Part shown: positions 1 to 6,780 of the stretch, piece after piece
Layout: each line of letters begins with the position of its first letter
How positions within the stretch are numbered: the first letter of the stretch is position 1
NCBI GenBank assembly: GCA_937900985.1
Contig: CALCGM010000533.1
Location: 1-9,668, forward strand
Source of the DNA: an uncultured Planctomycetaceae bacterium
GTDB taxonomy: Bacteria; Planctomycetota; Planctomycetia; Pirellulales; UBA1268
Reading direction: 5' to 3'
DNA length: 9,668 nt
Notes under the pieces: generated by a model
What the model was told of the DNA's origin: nothing
Seen by the model: only the letters and a program-made list of their open reading frames with translations
Database searches by the model: none
Made by a program: the position numbers and the translations under genes

Positions 1-168
1 TCGGTTCGGCGCTCAACCATCATGTCCACCTCCGGGCCTTGAGTCACCGACGGCGTCTTCGTGCCGGCTGCTGCCGACGCTGTGTGTGACGCTCCGGCGT
101 TCCTGCCGTCCCGGCTGATCACCCCGGCTGACCTGGCCACGCTCACCGAGCGGGTCCGCCGAAATGTA
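1..168 (+). pseudogene. IS91-family (HUH) transposase remnant, frameshifted and truncated
   Basis: The piece is read in two frames. Positions 3-41 (frame 3) give GSALNHHVHLRAL and positions 43-165 (frame 1) continue with VTDGVFVPAAADAV and then PAFLPSRLITPADLATLTER. Joined, they match the family pattern 'RFGSALN-HVH-HA-VTDGVF ... TPADLAALTERVRR' that I recall from IS91-type transposases. The HVH triplet corresponds to the His-hydrophobic-His metal-binding motif of HUH nucleases. A single-base shift near 41-43 breaks the frame, and a TGA at 40-42 closes frame 1 upstream. Similarity fades after VRRNV at about 165. The 5' part lies outside the window and the 3' part, including any catalytic tyrosine, is missing, so it cannot be active as it stands. 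Identification is by pattern recall without a database search. Confidence 0.68.
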
Positions 169-230
169 GATCAGCGACTTGTGTCTACGAGAGTTGCTGA
201 AGCCGGCATTTGCTTGATCTTCGGCTCGCA

Positions 231-431
231 AAGGCCCTCGACATTTCGGAGGAGCCGGAGCATGTTCGGGAACGCTATGGCAAGGGAGATGCCAACCGTT
301 TTGGTGACGGTGCTCCCCGGAATCTTGAGCACTTTCTCATGGCGCGCCGGCTCGTCGAGGCTGGTGCCCGCATCGTCACCCTCAACTTCGGCCGTTGGGA
401 CTTCCACAAACGCGATCACGGTCATGGCCAG
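231..431 (+). pseudogene. Internal fragment of a DUF1501 protein gene
   Basis: The frame at 231-431 encodes about 65 residues beginning KALDISEEPEHVRERYG and including HFLMARRLVEAGARIVTLNF followed by GRWDFH. This is the central DUF1501 block in which 'aFDIsrEPe-VRerYG' precedes 'lLARRLVEaGaRfV' and a W-D-x-H metal-site-like motif. There is no start codon with a ribosome site and no N-terminal or C-terminal third. The frame runs into unrelated sequence and stops at 479. The intact DUF1501 gene at 6781-8205 has the corresponding block but differs clearly, with no counterpart to the ANRFGDGAPRNLEH stretch. The scrap therefore comes from another paralogue, not from a recent duplication of that gene. 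It is probably not functional. Confidence 0.75.
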
Positions 432-518
432 AGCCTCCGGCGGGTGCTCGTCAGCCTACCGGTCAGCCGACGCCGCTAAGCCGGAGAACGCTGAAGACAC
501 ACTCTGATTTGCAGGGTT

Positions 519-547
519 TTGACATGCCATAAAGACGGGAATATATT
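519..547 (+). promoter_or_regulatory. Sigma70-type promoter of vapBC
   Basis: TTGACA at 519-524 is a perfect -35 box. It is followed by a 17-base spacer and TATATT at 542-547, a five-of-six match to TATAAT. Transcription would start about 7 bases downstream, at 553-556, on top of the vapB ATG at 555, so the mRNA is predicted to be leaderless or nearly so. The AT-rich patch stands out in GC-rich surroundings. Confidence 0.8.
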
Positions 548-553
548 TTCCCG
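536..553. promoter_or_regulatory. Palindromic operator over the vapBC -10 box
   Basis: CGGGAATATATTTTCCCG has perfect 6-base inverted arms, CGGGAA (536-541) and TTCCCG (548-553), around a 6-base centre that is exactly the -10 hexamer. Ribbon-helix-helix antitoxins bind such palindromes as dimers and repress their own promoter. The position, directly before vapB and across the -10 element, fits autoregulation by the VapB or VapBC complex. That binding is inferred. Confidence 0.7.
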
Positions 554-554
554 C

Positions 555-800
555 ATGAAGACCACCGTTGATCTTCCAGACGATTTGTTTATCGCGGCCA
601 AGAAGCGGGCTGCGGAACTTCGTCAGCCGCTGCGGGCTCTCATCGAGCGCAGCCTCCGGGCGGAACTTGGGCAAGCCGCCGGCCCGCCCGCCGGCAAGCC
701 ACGCACCATCCGCTGGGTCACGGTCGCCGGCGGGTTGCCGCCCGGCGTGGACGTGTCTGATCGGGCCCTGATGCACGAGTGGCTGCGGCAGCAGCGATGA
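555..800 (+). CDS. vapB: VapB-type ribbon-helix-helix antitoxin
   Basis: This 81-residue protein is the antitoxin of a type II toxin-antitoxin pair. It should bind and neutralise the PIN toxin encoded next to it and repress the shared promoter. Residues 2-7 (KTTVDL) form the DNA-contacting beta strand, and residues 9-22 and 26-38 form the two helices of a ribbon-helix-helix fold. A proline/glycine-rich linker at about 40-48 leads to a toxin-binding tail with VTVAGGLPPGVDVSDRALM and a final EWLRQQR. This tail pattern is common in VapB proteins paired with PIN toxins. The ATG at 555 was chosen over an in-frame TTG at 519 because that TTG lies inside the -35 box. With the predicted start site at about 553-556 there is no room for a Shine-Dalgarno sequence, so leaderless initiation is likely. 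Its stop codon overlaps the vapC start. Confidence 0.87.
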   Translation: MKTTVDLPDDLFIAAKKRAAELRQPLRALIERSLRAELGQAAGPPAGKPRTIRWVTVAGGLPPGVDVSDRALMHEWLRQQR

Positions 801-1231
801 TCGCGATCGACACAAACCTGCTGATCTACGCTCATCGGTCCGGCACCCCGGAGCATGTCGACGCACGCCGTGCGATCGAGTCGGCGTTGAATGCGCCGGG
901 AGGTTGCGGCGTTGCAACGCCGAGCGTGGCGGAGTTTTTCAGCATCGTGACCCATCCGACCGCGACCGGGAACCCGTCGCCCCCGGACGTGGCAGCCGAG
1001 TTCTTGCAGTCGTTGCGAGAGAGCGGTGTGGACGATCTCACGCCCGGGCCCGGATTTGCGGCGCGGCTCGCTCGCATGGCGGCCAACCTGGGGGTGACAG
1101 GGGCGAGGGTGTTCGATCTGCAGATCGGGCTCTGTGCCCTCGACGGCGGCGCTACGTCCGTGTGGACGCACGATGGCGGTTTCGTGAAGATCCCCGGCCT
1201 CTCGGTCCACGACCCGCTCACGGCGGCTTGA
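797..1231 (+). CDS. vapC: VapC-type PIN-domain ribonuclease toxin
   Basis: This 144-residue protein is a PIN-domain endoribonuclease, the toxin partner of the preceding antitoxin. Members of the family cleave RNA, often tRNA or rRNA, using a magnesium site made by conserved acidic residues. All four expected acids are visible: D5 in MIAIDTNLLIY, E46 in SVAEFF, D107 in ARVFDLQIG and D126 in WTHDGGF. The length is normal for the family, so the toxin appears intact. The ATG at 797 overlaps the antitoxin TGA (ATGA), implying translational coupling. A start at 779 would only add a run of alanines. Its RNA target cannot be read from the sequence. Confidence 0.9.
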   Translation: MIAIDTNLLIYAHRSGTPEHVDARRAIESALNAPGGCGVATPSVAEFFSIVTHPTATGNPSPPDVAAEFLQSLRESGVDDLTPGPGFAARLARMAANLGVTGARVFDLQIGLCALDGGATSVWTHDGGFVKIPGLSVHDPLTAA

Positions 1232-1255
1232 GGGCCCAAAGGATCGCCCGGCCAA

Positions 1256-1318
1256 CGGCACCTGCTCGTCGAGAGCACCGGGATCTCCGAGCCGCTGCCG
1301 GTGGCCGATGCCTTCGAG
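1256..1318 (+). pseudogene. Short remnant of a CobW/G3E-family GTPase gene
   Basis: Beginning 24 bases after the vapC stop and in the same reading frame, the sequence encodes HLLVESTGISEPLPVADAFE. The core VESTGISEPLPVA is a hallmark of COG0523 (CobW, YjiA and zinc metallochaperone-like GTPases), where it follows the nucleotide-binding core. No Walker A motif lies upstream, because vapC occupies that space. Downstream the frame loses similarity within about 15 residues and stops near 1403. Only this scrap of a roughly 300-400-residue gene remains. The match is short but distinctive. Confidence 0.65.
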
Positions 1319-1362
1319 CGTGCCCCAGCACCGTTCGAGTCGGTGGACGAAGAGGTGTGGCG

Positions 1363-1566
1363 GTGTTCCGCCTCTGTCTCGACACCTCGGCATTCAGCCG
1401 GCTGATGCGCGGACAACCGAACCTCCAGGAACGGCTCGAAGCAGCCAACCAGATCCTGCTGCTCCAGCCGGCTGACAGAACCACGTCAATGCTGCGGCAG
1501 ATAACCCGCACCACGTGCGTGTCTGCCTGCGGTTTCCCTTGGGGAGCCCTCGTGCGAGGACTATGA
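1363..1566 (+). pseudogene. Truncated second PIN-domain (VapC-like) toxin
   Basis: From a GTG at 1363 the frame encodes FRLCLDTSAFSRLMRG and then QPNLQERLEAANQILL, up to 1461. This is the N-terminal strand and first helices of a PIN toxin with the first catalytic aspartate (D7). Where the family continues with a 'PavvlGEL' segment carrying the second acid, the frame instead reads LQPADRTTSML and ends at a stop at 1564-1566. The other three catalytic acids are absent, so no nuclease activity is expected. A GAGG at 1352-1355, 7 bases before the GTG, could still allow translation of a 67-residue peptide, but it lies in what was CobW-derived frame and may be accidental. No antitoxin gene for it is visible upstream. 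It is a different sequence from the intact VapC at 797-1231. Confidence 0.68.
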
Positions 1567-1567
1567 T
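1539..1567 (+). promoter_or_regulatory. Possible promoter of the cytochrome operon
   Basis: TATGAT at 1562-1567 is a good -10 box. TTGGGG lies 17 bases upstream at 1539-1544 and matches the first three bases of the -35 consensus. A start near 1574 would give a leader of about 59 bases to the ATG at 1633. It is the best candidate I see between the PIN remnant and the operon. A small perfect hairpin, CGTGT-CTTC-ACACG, lies in that leader at 1593-1606. Confidence 0.4.
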
Positions 1568-1632
1568 GAAGGGCTCTTCGGGGATCAGGAACCGTGTCTT
1601 CACACGAAGCATTTCAGCTCAGGGTTGTTCAT

Positions 1633-4600
1633 ATGCATCCGTTGTTCTTTGCGCTCTGCAGCTTTCGAATCGTTCGCACCGCTTCGGCAGCCGCCTCCCG
1701 AGCGGGCATGCTGGCTGTGCTCATGACCCTCGCGGGCAGCCTCGCCGCAGCAGCTCCCAGCTGGCAGCAGAAAGCGGAGCCGCAGCCGGTGGCCACGGCG
1801 GCCCCCGACGCCCCTGAGGTCGTCCTGCCCGAGCCGGCCAATGCCCCCTGGATCTGGGGCCCCGACGACAACACCGGCTACCGGCTGAGCAAGGCTTTCG
1901 CGGGCGGCTGCGAGCGGGCGGTGCTCGTGGCAGCTGGCGACAACCGGATGCAGGTGATGATCAACGGCACGGTGGTCGCAGAGAGCAGTGCCTGGGATCA
2001 GCCGGTCGCTGTCGATGTCACCGACGCCCTGACCAATGGCGACAACGAACTCACGGCCATTGTGGCCAACGAAGGCGGCCCCGCGGGCTTCACCTGCCGG
2101 CTGGTCATGACCGGGGCCGGGAAAACCCGCGTTGTCGCCACCGACGACACCTGGACCGCATCCGTCACCGGCCGCCCAGAGAAGGCCGTCGACGTTCGCG
2201 TGGTTGCCAAGGCCGGCAGCCAGCCCTGGGGCGATGTGCTCACCCGCGCCGCAGCCGCACCGCCACCAGCCGGCTTCGCCGTGCCCGAGGGCTTTGCCGT
2301 GGAGCGGCTCTTCGTCGTGCCTCAGGATGAGCTGGGCAGCTGGGTCTCGCTGACCACCGATCCCCAGGGCCGGCTGATCGCCAGCGACCAGGGCGACAAG
2401 GGACTCGTGCGGATCACGCCAGCGGCCCTCGATGGCTCGACGGAGACCATCGTGGAGAAGATCCCCGCTGAGATCACGGGCGCTCAAGGCCTGCTGTGGG
2501 CCTTTGACGCCCTCTACGTCGTCTGCAACGGCGGCACCGGCAGCGGCCTCTATCGCGTGACCGACTCCGATGGCAACGACACGCTCGACCGGGTCGAAAA
2601 GCTGCGAACCTTCAACGGCGGCGGCGAGCACGGCCCGCACAACATCCTGCTCTCCCCCGACGGCGAGAAGCTGTTCATCATCTGCGGCAACCACACCGAG
2701 CCCCCCTTTGACGTCACCAACGTCACCGACCCGCAGATCATGGGCGGCATCCGCGAGTCGCAGCGGCGGGTGAGCCTCGGCGACGATGCGACCAGCCGCC
2801 TGCCGGCCAACTGGGACGAAGACACGGTGATCAAGCGGATGTGGGACGGCAACGGCCATGCTGCCGGCAGGCTGGCTCCTGGCGGCTTCATCGTGAGCAC
2901 CGACCCCGATGGCAAGGAGTGGGAGCTGTGGAGCGCCGGCTACCGCAACCCCTACGACTTCGCCTTCAACGCCGACGGCGAACTCTTCGCCTACGACGCC
3001 GACATGGAGTGGGACTTCGGCACGCCTTGGTATCGCCCCACCCGCGTCAACCATGCCACCAGCGGCAGCGAACTCGGCTGGCGAAGCGGCACCGCCAAAT
3101 GGTCGCCGAGCTTCCCCGACAGCCTGCCGGCGATTGTTGATATCGGCCCAGGCTCACCGGTTGGTGCGGCCTTCGGCTACGGCACGAAGTTTCCCGCCAG
3201 GTATCAGAAGGCCTTCTATATCTGCGACTGGACCTTCGGCACGATGTATGCGATCCACCTTGAGCCGGATGGCGCGAGCTACTCCGGCACGAAGGAGGAG
3301 TTTGTGTCGCGGACGCCCCTGCCACTGACCGACATGACGGTCGGCCACGACGGGGCGATCTACTTCACCGTCGGCGGCCGCGGCGGCCAGAGCGAGCTCT
3401 ACCGCGTGACCTACCATGGGGATGCGTCGACCGATCCGGTCGACGCCCGTGACACGCAGGGAGCCTCCGAGCGGCAGCTCCGCCGGGAGCTTGAGAGCCT
3501 GCACCAGCCGGTGGCCGACTCCCGCGGTGCGATCGAGAAGGCCCTGCCCTTCCTCGGCCACCCCGACCGCTTCATCCGCTACGCCGCCCGCATCGCCCTT
3601 GAGCATCAGCCGGTCGAGCTCTGGCAGGAGGAGGCACTCGCCTCGACAGAGCCTCGGGCCCGCATCACCGCGGCAGTGGGCGTGGCTCGGCAGGCGGAGC
3701 CCGCGGCGCAGCCGGCGGTGCTCGAAGCCCTCGAAGCGATCGACCCCACCGATCTCGACACCGCCACCACGATCGAGCTCGTGCGGGCCTACGAGCTGGC
3801 CCTGGTGCGGCTTGGTGAACCCTCCGATGCGTGGAAGCAGCGAATCGCCTCCCGGATCGGCCCGGTGTTTCCCTCGGGCTCCTTCGACCTCGACCGTGCA
3901 GCCTCAAGCCTGCTGGTGGCCGTGCGGGCTCCCGGGATCGTGACCAAGCTCGTGGGCATGCTCGCCCAGCCGACCGATTCGGCGGAGTCGACCAACCTCG
4001 CCCCCAATGAGGAAGAGCTGCAGCAGCTGATCCAGCGGAATGCGGGCTACGGCTCAGCCGTCCGCGAAGCGTTGGAGAAGCGGGGCGATCTGCTGCAGAT
4101 CCACTATGCCTACGCGGTTCGCACGGTGAATGAAAAGGAACACTGGACCGACGCCGACCGCAGCGGCTACTACGCCTGGTTCGGCCGGGCCCGCGAGTGG
4201 GCCGGTGGCAACAGCTACCGCAAGTTTCTGCTGAACATCGAAAACGAAAACCTGGCCACGCTCAGCGACACCGAGAAGATGGCCCTGGAAACCCTCGGCA
4301 TCCGCCAGCCCTACACCCCGCCGCCGCTGCCGAAGCCCGAGGGCCCAGGCCGCACGTGGACGACCGAGGAGGTGCTGGCCCTGGCCGAGAAGAGCCTGGA
4401 CCGCGGCCGCAACTTTGAGCATGGCAAGCGGACGTTTGCCGCGGCCCGCTGCGTGGTCTGCCACCGCTTTGGCGAAGACGGCGGGGCCACCGGCCCTGAC
4501 CTCACCCAGGCTGGCGGCCGCTTCCAGCTCAAGGATCTGGTGGAGGCGATGGTTGAGCCGAGCAAGGTGGTCTCCGACCAGTACAAGGCGAGCATCGTGC

Positions 4601-4854
4601 AGACGGTCGACGGCAAGGTTGTCACTGGCCGCATCGTCGCGGAGTTCCCCGACCGGATCGTGGTCGTCACCGATCCTGAGGATGCCACGAAGTTTGTGGA
4701 AGTGGCGAGGGAGGAGATTGAGGAGCTGCTGCCAGCCACGCAGTCGCTGATGCCAGCAGGCCTGCTCAACACGCTCAGCGAGGAAGAGGTGCTCGACCTG
4801 CTCGCCTATACCCTCTCGCGGGACAAGCCCAATGACCGTCGCTTCCGCAAGTAG
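1633..4854 (+). CDS. Exported propeller / HEAT-like / cytochrome c protein (PVC-type membrane-bound dehydrogenase family)
   Basis: This 1073-residue protein begins with an export signal (arginines, then AGMLAVLMTLAGSLAAAA, about residues 26-43). Residues 70-205, starting at APWIWGPDD, resemble the galactose-binding-like sandwich found at the front of some glycosidases. Residues 215-595 form a beta-propeller of the Pirellula/Verrucomicrobium dehydrogenase-like type, with GGGEHGPHNILLSPDG, AGYRNPYDFAFNADGE and DADMEWDFGTPW. Residues 600-870 are helical and HEAT-like. Residues 920-1070 are the matching C-terminal heme domain, with CVVCH at 940-944 and a candidate axial Met1040 in LMPAGLL. It probably works outside the cytoplasm as an electron-transfer or sugar-oxidising protein; the substrate is unknown. 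The start is uncertain: ATG 1633 is preferred, but GTG 1594 and ATG 1708 are possible. The stop overlaps the next gene by 23 bases. Confidence 0.88.
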   Translation: MHPLFFALCSFRIVRTASAAASRAGMLAVLMTLAGSLAAAAPSWQQKAEPQPVATAAPDAPEVVLPEPANAPWIWGPDDNTGYRLSKAFAGGCERAVLVAAGDNRMQVMINGTVVAESSAWDQPVAVDVTDALTNGDNELTAIVANEGGPAGFTCRLVMTGAGKTRVVATDDTWTASVTGRPEKAVDVRVVAKAGSQPWGDVLTRAAAAPPPAGFAVPEGFAVERLFVVPQDELGSWVSLTTDPQGRLIASDQGDKGLVRITPAALDGSTETIVEKIPAEITGAQGLLWAFDALYVVCNGGTGSGLYRVTDSDGNDTLDRVEKLRTFNGGGEHGPHNILLSPDGEKLFIICGNHTEPPFDVTNVTDPQIMGGIRESQRRVSLGDDATSRLPANWDEDTVIKRMWDGNGHAAGRLAPGGFIVSTDPDGKEWELWSAGYRNPYDFAFNADGELFAYDADMEWDFGTPWYRPTRVNHATSGSELGWRSGTAKWSPSFPDSLPAIVDIGPGSPVGAAFGYGTKFPARYQKAFYICDWTFGTMYAIHLEPDGASYSGTKEEFVSRTPLPLTDMTVGHDGAIYFTVGGRGGQSELYRVTYHGDASTDPVDARDTQGASERQLRRELESLHQPVADSRGAIEKALPFLGHPDRFIRYAARIALEHQPVELWQEEALASTEPRARITAAVGVARQAEPAAQPAVLEALEAIDPTDLDTATTIELVRAYELALVRLGEPSDAWKQRIASRIGPVFPSGSFDLDRAASSLLVAVRAPGIVTKLVGMLAQPTDSAESTNLAPNEEELQQLIQRNAGYGSAVREALEKRGDLLQIHYAYAVRTVNEKEHWTDADRSGYYAWFGRAREWAGGNSYRKFLLNIENENLATLSDTEKMALETLGIRQPYTPPPLPKPEGPGRTWTTEEVLALAEKSLDRGRNFEHGKRTFAAARCVVCHRFGEDGGATGPDLTQAGGRFQLKDLVEAMVEPSKVVSDQYKASIVQTVDGKVVTGRIVAEFPDRIVVVTDPEDATKFVEVAREEIEELLPATQSLMPAGLLNTLSEEEVLDLLAYTLSRDKPNDRRFRK

Positions 4855-6766
4855 ACCGTGGTCCTGCAGCCCGGTGGCCGTGGCGATCCTGATGGCCGCA
4901 GCGACCGGTGCGGCCGCTGCTGCTGAGATCGACTTCGCCCACGAGGTCGTGCCGTTGCTGGAGAAGCACTGCGGCGAGTGCCACATCGGTGACGCCCGCC
5001 AGGGTGGCTTCTCGATGAACACGGCTGAAGACCTCCAGGCGGGCGGCGACTCGGGGCTTGCGGGACTCGTGCCGGGCAAGGCCGACGAGAGCGAGCTCAT
5101 CCGCCGCATCACCAGCACCGATCCCGACGAGCGGATGCCGTCGGACGGTGAGCCGCTGCCGGCTGCGGAGATCGAACTGCTCGCTGCCTGGGTGGCAGCC
5201 GGCGGCAGCTGGGAGCCCGGCTTCTCTTTTGAGAGCACACTCTGGGAGCCGCCGCTGGCCCTCCAGCCGGTCACGCTTCCGGAGCCGATCAACGGCCGCG
5301 ATCACCCGATCGACCGGGTGATCGACGCCGTGGCCCGTGCGCAAGGTCGCGAGCTGCTGCCTGCTGCCAGCGACCGGCAGTTCATCCGTCGCGTGTCGCT
5401 GGATCTCACGGGCCTGCTGCCATCGCCGGAGGATGTCGAGGCTTATGCCGCCGACACAAGCCCCGGCAAACGCACCGCGCTGGTGGAGCGGCTGCTTGGT
5501 GATGACCCCGACGCTCGCCTCCGCTACGCCGAACACTGGCTCACCTTCTGGAACGACCTGCTCCGCAACGACTACACCGGCACCGGCTTCATCACCGGCG
5601 GCCGCAAGCAGATCACCAGCTGGCTGCATCAGGCGCTCGTCGACAACACACCCTACGATGCGTTTGTGCGGGAGCTGGTCGCGCCGTCGGAGGCCTCCCG
5701 CGGCTTCATCGACGGCATCGTCTGGCGGGGCACCGTCAACTCCAGCCAGACTGTGCCGATCCAGTTTGCCCAGAACGTCGGCCAGACCTTCCTCGGCATC
5801 AACCTCAAGTGCGCAAGCTGCCACGACTCCTTCGTCGACCGCTGGACGCTGCAGCAGACCTACGACCTGGCCGCCGTGATGGCGGCCGAGCCGCTCGAGC
5901 TGCACCGCTGCGAGAAGCCGACGGGCGTGATGGCGAGCCCCGGCTGGATGTTTTCAGACCTCGGCCAGGTCGACCCGGCTGCCCCGCCGGAGGAGCGGCT
6001 TGCCCAGCTGGCTGCCCTGATCACCCACCGCGACAACGGCTGGCTCTCCCGCAACCTCGCCAACCGCATCTGGGCCCGCCTGATGGGCCGCGGCATCGTG
6101 CACCCAGTCGACGCCCTTCGCACACAGCCCTGGAGCGAAGACCTGCTGGAACTGCTGGCGGCCGATCTGGTCGAGCACGAGTGGGACATCAAGCATCTGC
6201 TCCACACGATCTGCACTTCCGAAGCCTACGCGGCGGTCACGCCGGCTTTCGAACGTTCCGCCAGCAGCAGCGACCGCTTCGGCCCGCTGCCCCGACGGCT
6301 CACCGCCGAACAGTTTTTCGACTGCCTCTGGCAGCTGACGGGCACCGCGCCTGAGACCCCCGACGGCGAGGTGAAGCGGCCGGCGGCCGAAGGCGACGAA
6401 CCGGCCATGGTGCGGGCGGCGCTGGTGAAGTGCACGCCGCTGATGGCGGCTCTCGGCCGGCCCAACCGCGATCAGGTGGTCACCAGCCGGCCCACCGAGC
6501 TGACCACACTCGAGGCGATCGAACTGGCCAACGAGCAGAGCCTGGCGGATCAGCTCGCCCTGGGCGGTGAAAAGATTCTCGCTGAGCACGGGCCGAGCCC
6601 AGAGCCCATTGCCGAGTGGCTCTTCGCCGCCGCCCTCAGCCGGCCGCCGACGCCCGAGGAACTCACCGCCTGCCGCGATCTGCTCAGCCAACAGCCAACG
6701 TCCCAGACCGTCGCCGACTGCCTCTGGGCGGTGATGATGCTGCCGGAGTTTCAGCTGATTCGATAA
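4832..6766 (+). CDS. PSCyt1-DUF1549-DUF1553 planctomycete cytochrome protein (compact form)
   Basis: This 644-residue exported protein has a signal peptide (residues 1-31, ending GAAAAAE). It then has a planctomycete cytochrome c domain (about 36-120) with CGECH at 47-51 and a candidate axial Met102 in ERMPSDG. DUF1549 follows at about 158-350, from PIDRVIDAVARAQG through RQFIRRVSLDLTGLLPSPED to a second CxxCH, CASCH at 327-331. DUF1553 is at about 386-640, with NRIWARLMGRGIVHPVD and PRRLTAEQFFDCLWQL. The domain order is typical for planctomycetes, where these proteins commonly sit beside a DUF1501 gene. Their biochemical role is not established, though heme sites point to redox work in the periplasm. 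It is shorter than most relatives I recall (roughly 700-1100 residues), with nothing inserted between DUF1549 and DUF1553. The ATG lies inside the preceding gene, so translation is probably coupled. Confidence 0.92.
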   Translation: MTVASASRPWSCSPVAVAILMAAATGAAAAAEIDFAHEVVPLLEKHCGECHIGDARQGGFSMNTAEDLQAGGDSGLAGLVPGKADESELIRRITSTDPDERMPSDGEPLPAAEIELLAAWVAAGGSWEPGFSFESTLWEPPLALQPVTLPEPINGRDHPIDRVIDAVARAQGRELLPAASDRQFIRRVSLDLTGLLPSPEDVEAYAADTSPGKRTALVERLLGDDPDARLRYAEHWLTFWNDLLRNDYTGTGFITGGRKQITSWLHQALVDNTPYDAFVRELVAPSEASRGFIDGIVWRGTVNSSQTVPIQFAQNVGQTFLGINLKCASCHDSFVDRWTLQQTYDLAAVMAAEPLELHRCEKPTGVMASPGWMFSDLGQVDPAAPPEERLAQLAALITHRDNGWLSRNLANRIWARLMGRGIVHPVDALRTQPWSEDLLELLAADLVEHEWDIKHLLHTICTSEAYAAVTPAFERSASSSDRFGPLPRRLTAEQFFDCLWQLTGTAPETPDGEVKRPAAEGDEPAMVRAALVKCTPLMAALGRPNRDQVVTSRPTELTTLEAIELANEQSLADQLALGGEKILAEHGPSPEPIAEWLFAAALSRPPTPEELTACRDLLSQQPTSQTVADCLWAVMMLPEFQLIR

Positions 6767-6767
6767 T

Positions 6768-6771
6768 GGAG
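6768..6771 (+). promoter_or_regulatory. Ribosome binding site that fixes the DUF1501 start
   Basis: GGAG ends 9 bases before ATG 6781. It supports starting there, directly before the twin-arginine motif, and not at ATG 6766, which overlaps the preceding TAA but has no suitably spaced ribosome site. Confidence 0.6.
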
Positions 6772-6780
6772 CCCACTGCT

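Noticed and set aside
519..554. Upstream TTG start for vapB
   Set aside because: It falls in the TTGACA -35 box and would precede transcription; the ribbon-helix-helix domain begins exactly at ATG 555.
1600..3054. 484-residue open frame on the minus strand
   Set aside because: It is the complement of the propeller protein's coding frame in GC-rich DNA. It has no recognisable domain and its residues mirror the codons of the plus-strand gene.
3371..3390. GGC/GCC-rich run inside the propeller gene
   Set aside because: It simply encodes the glycine-rich GGRGGQ loop in GC-rich codons, not a regulatory or repeat element.
4775..5905. 376-residue and neighbouring 412-residue minus-strand frames (4054-5905)
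   Set aside because: They are antisense to two genes with clear heme motifs and show no domain pattern of their own.
6616..6780. Upstream start for the DUF1501 protein
   Set aside because: The added residues are an out-of-frame reading of the DUF1553 coding region, and they would bury the twin-arginine signal 55 residues inside the protein.
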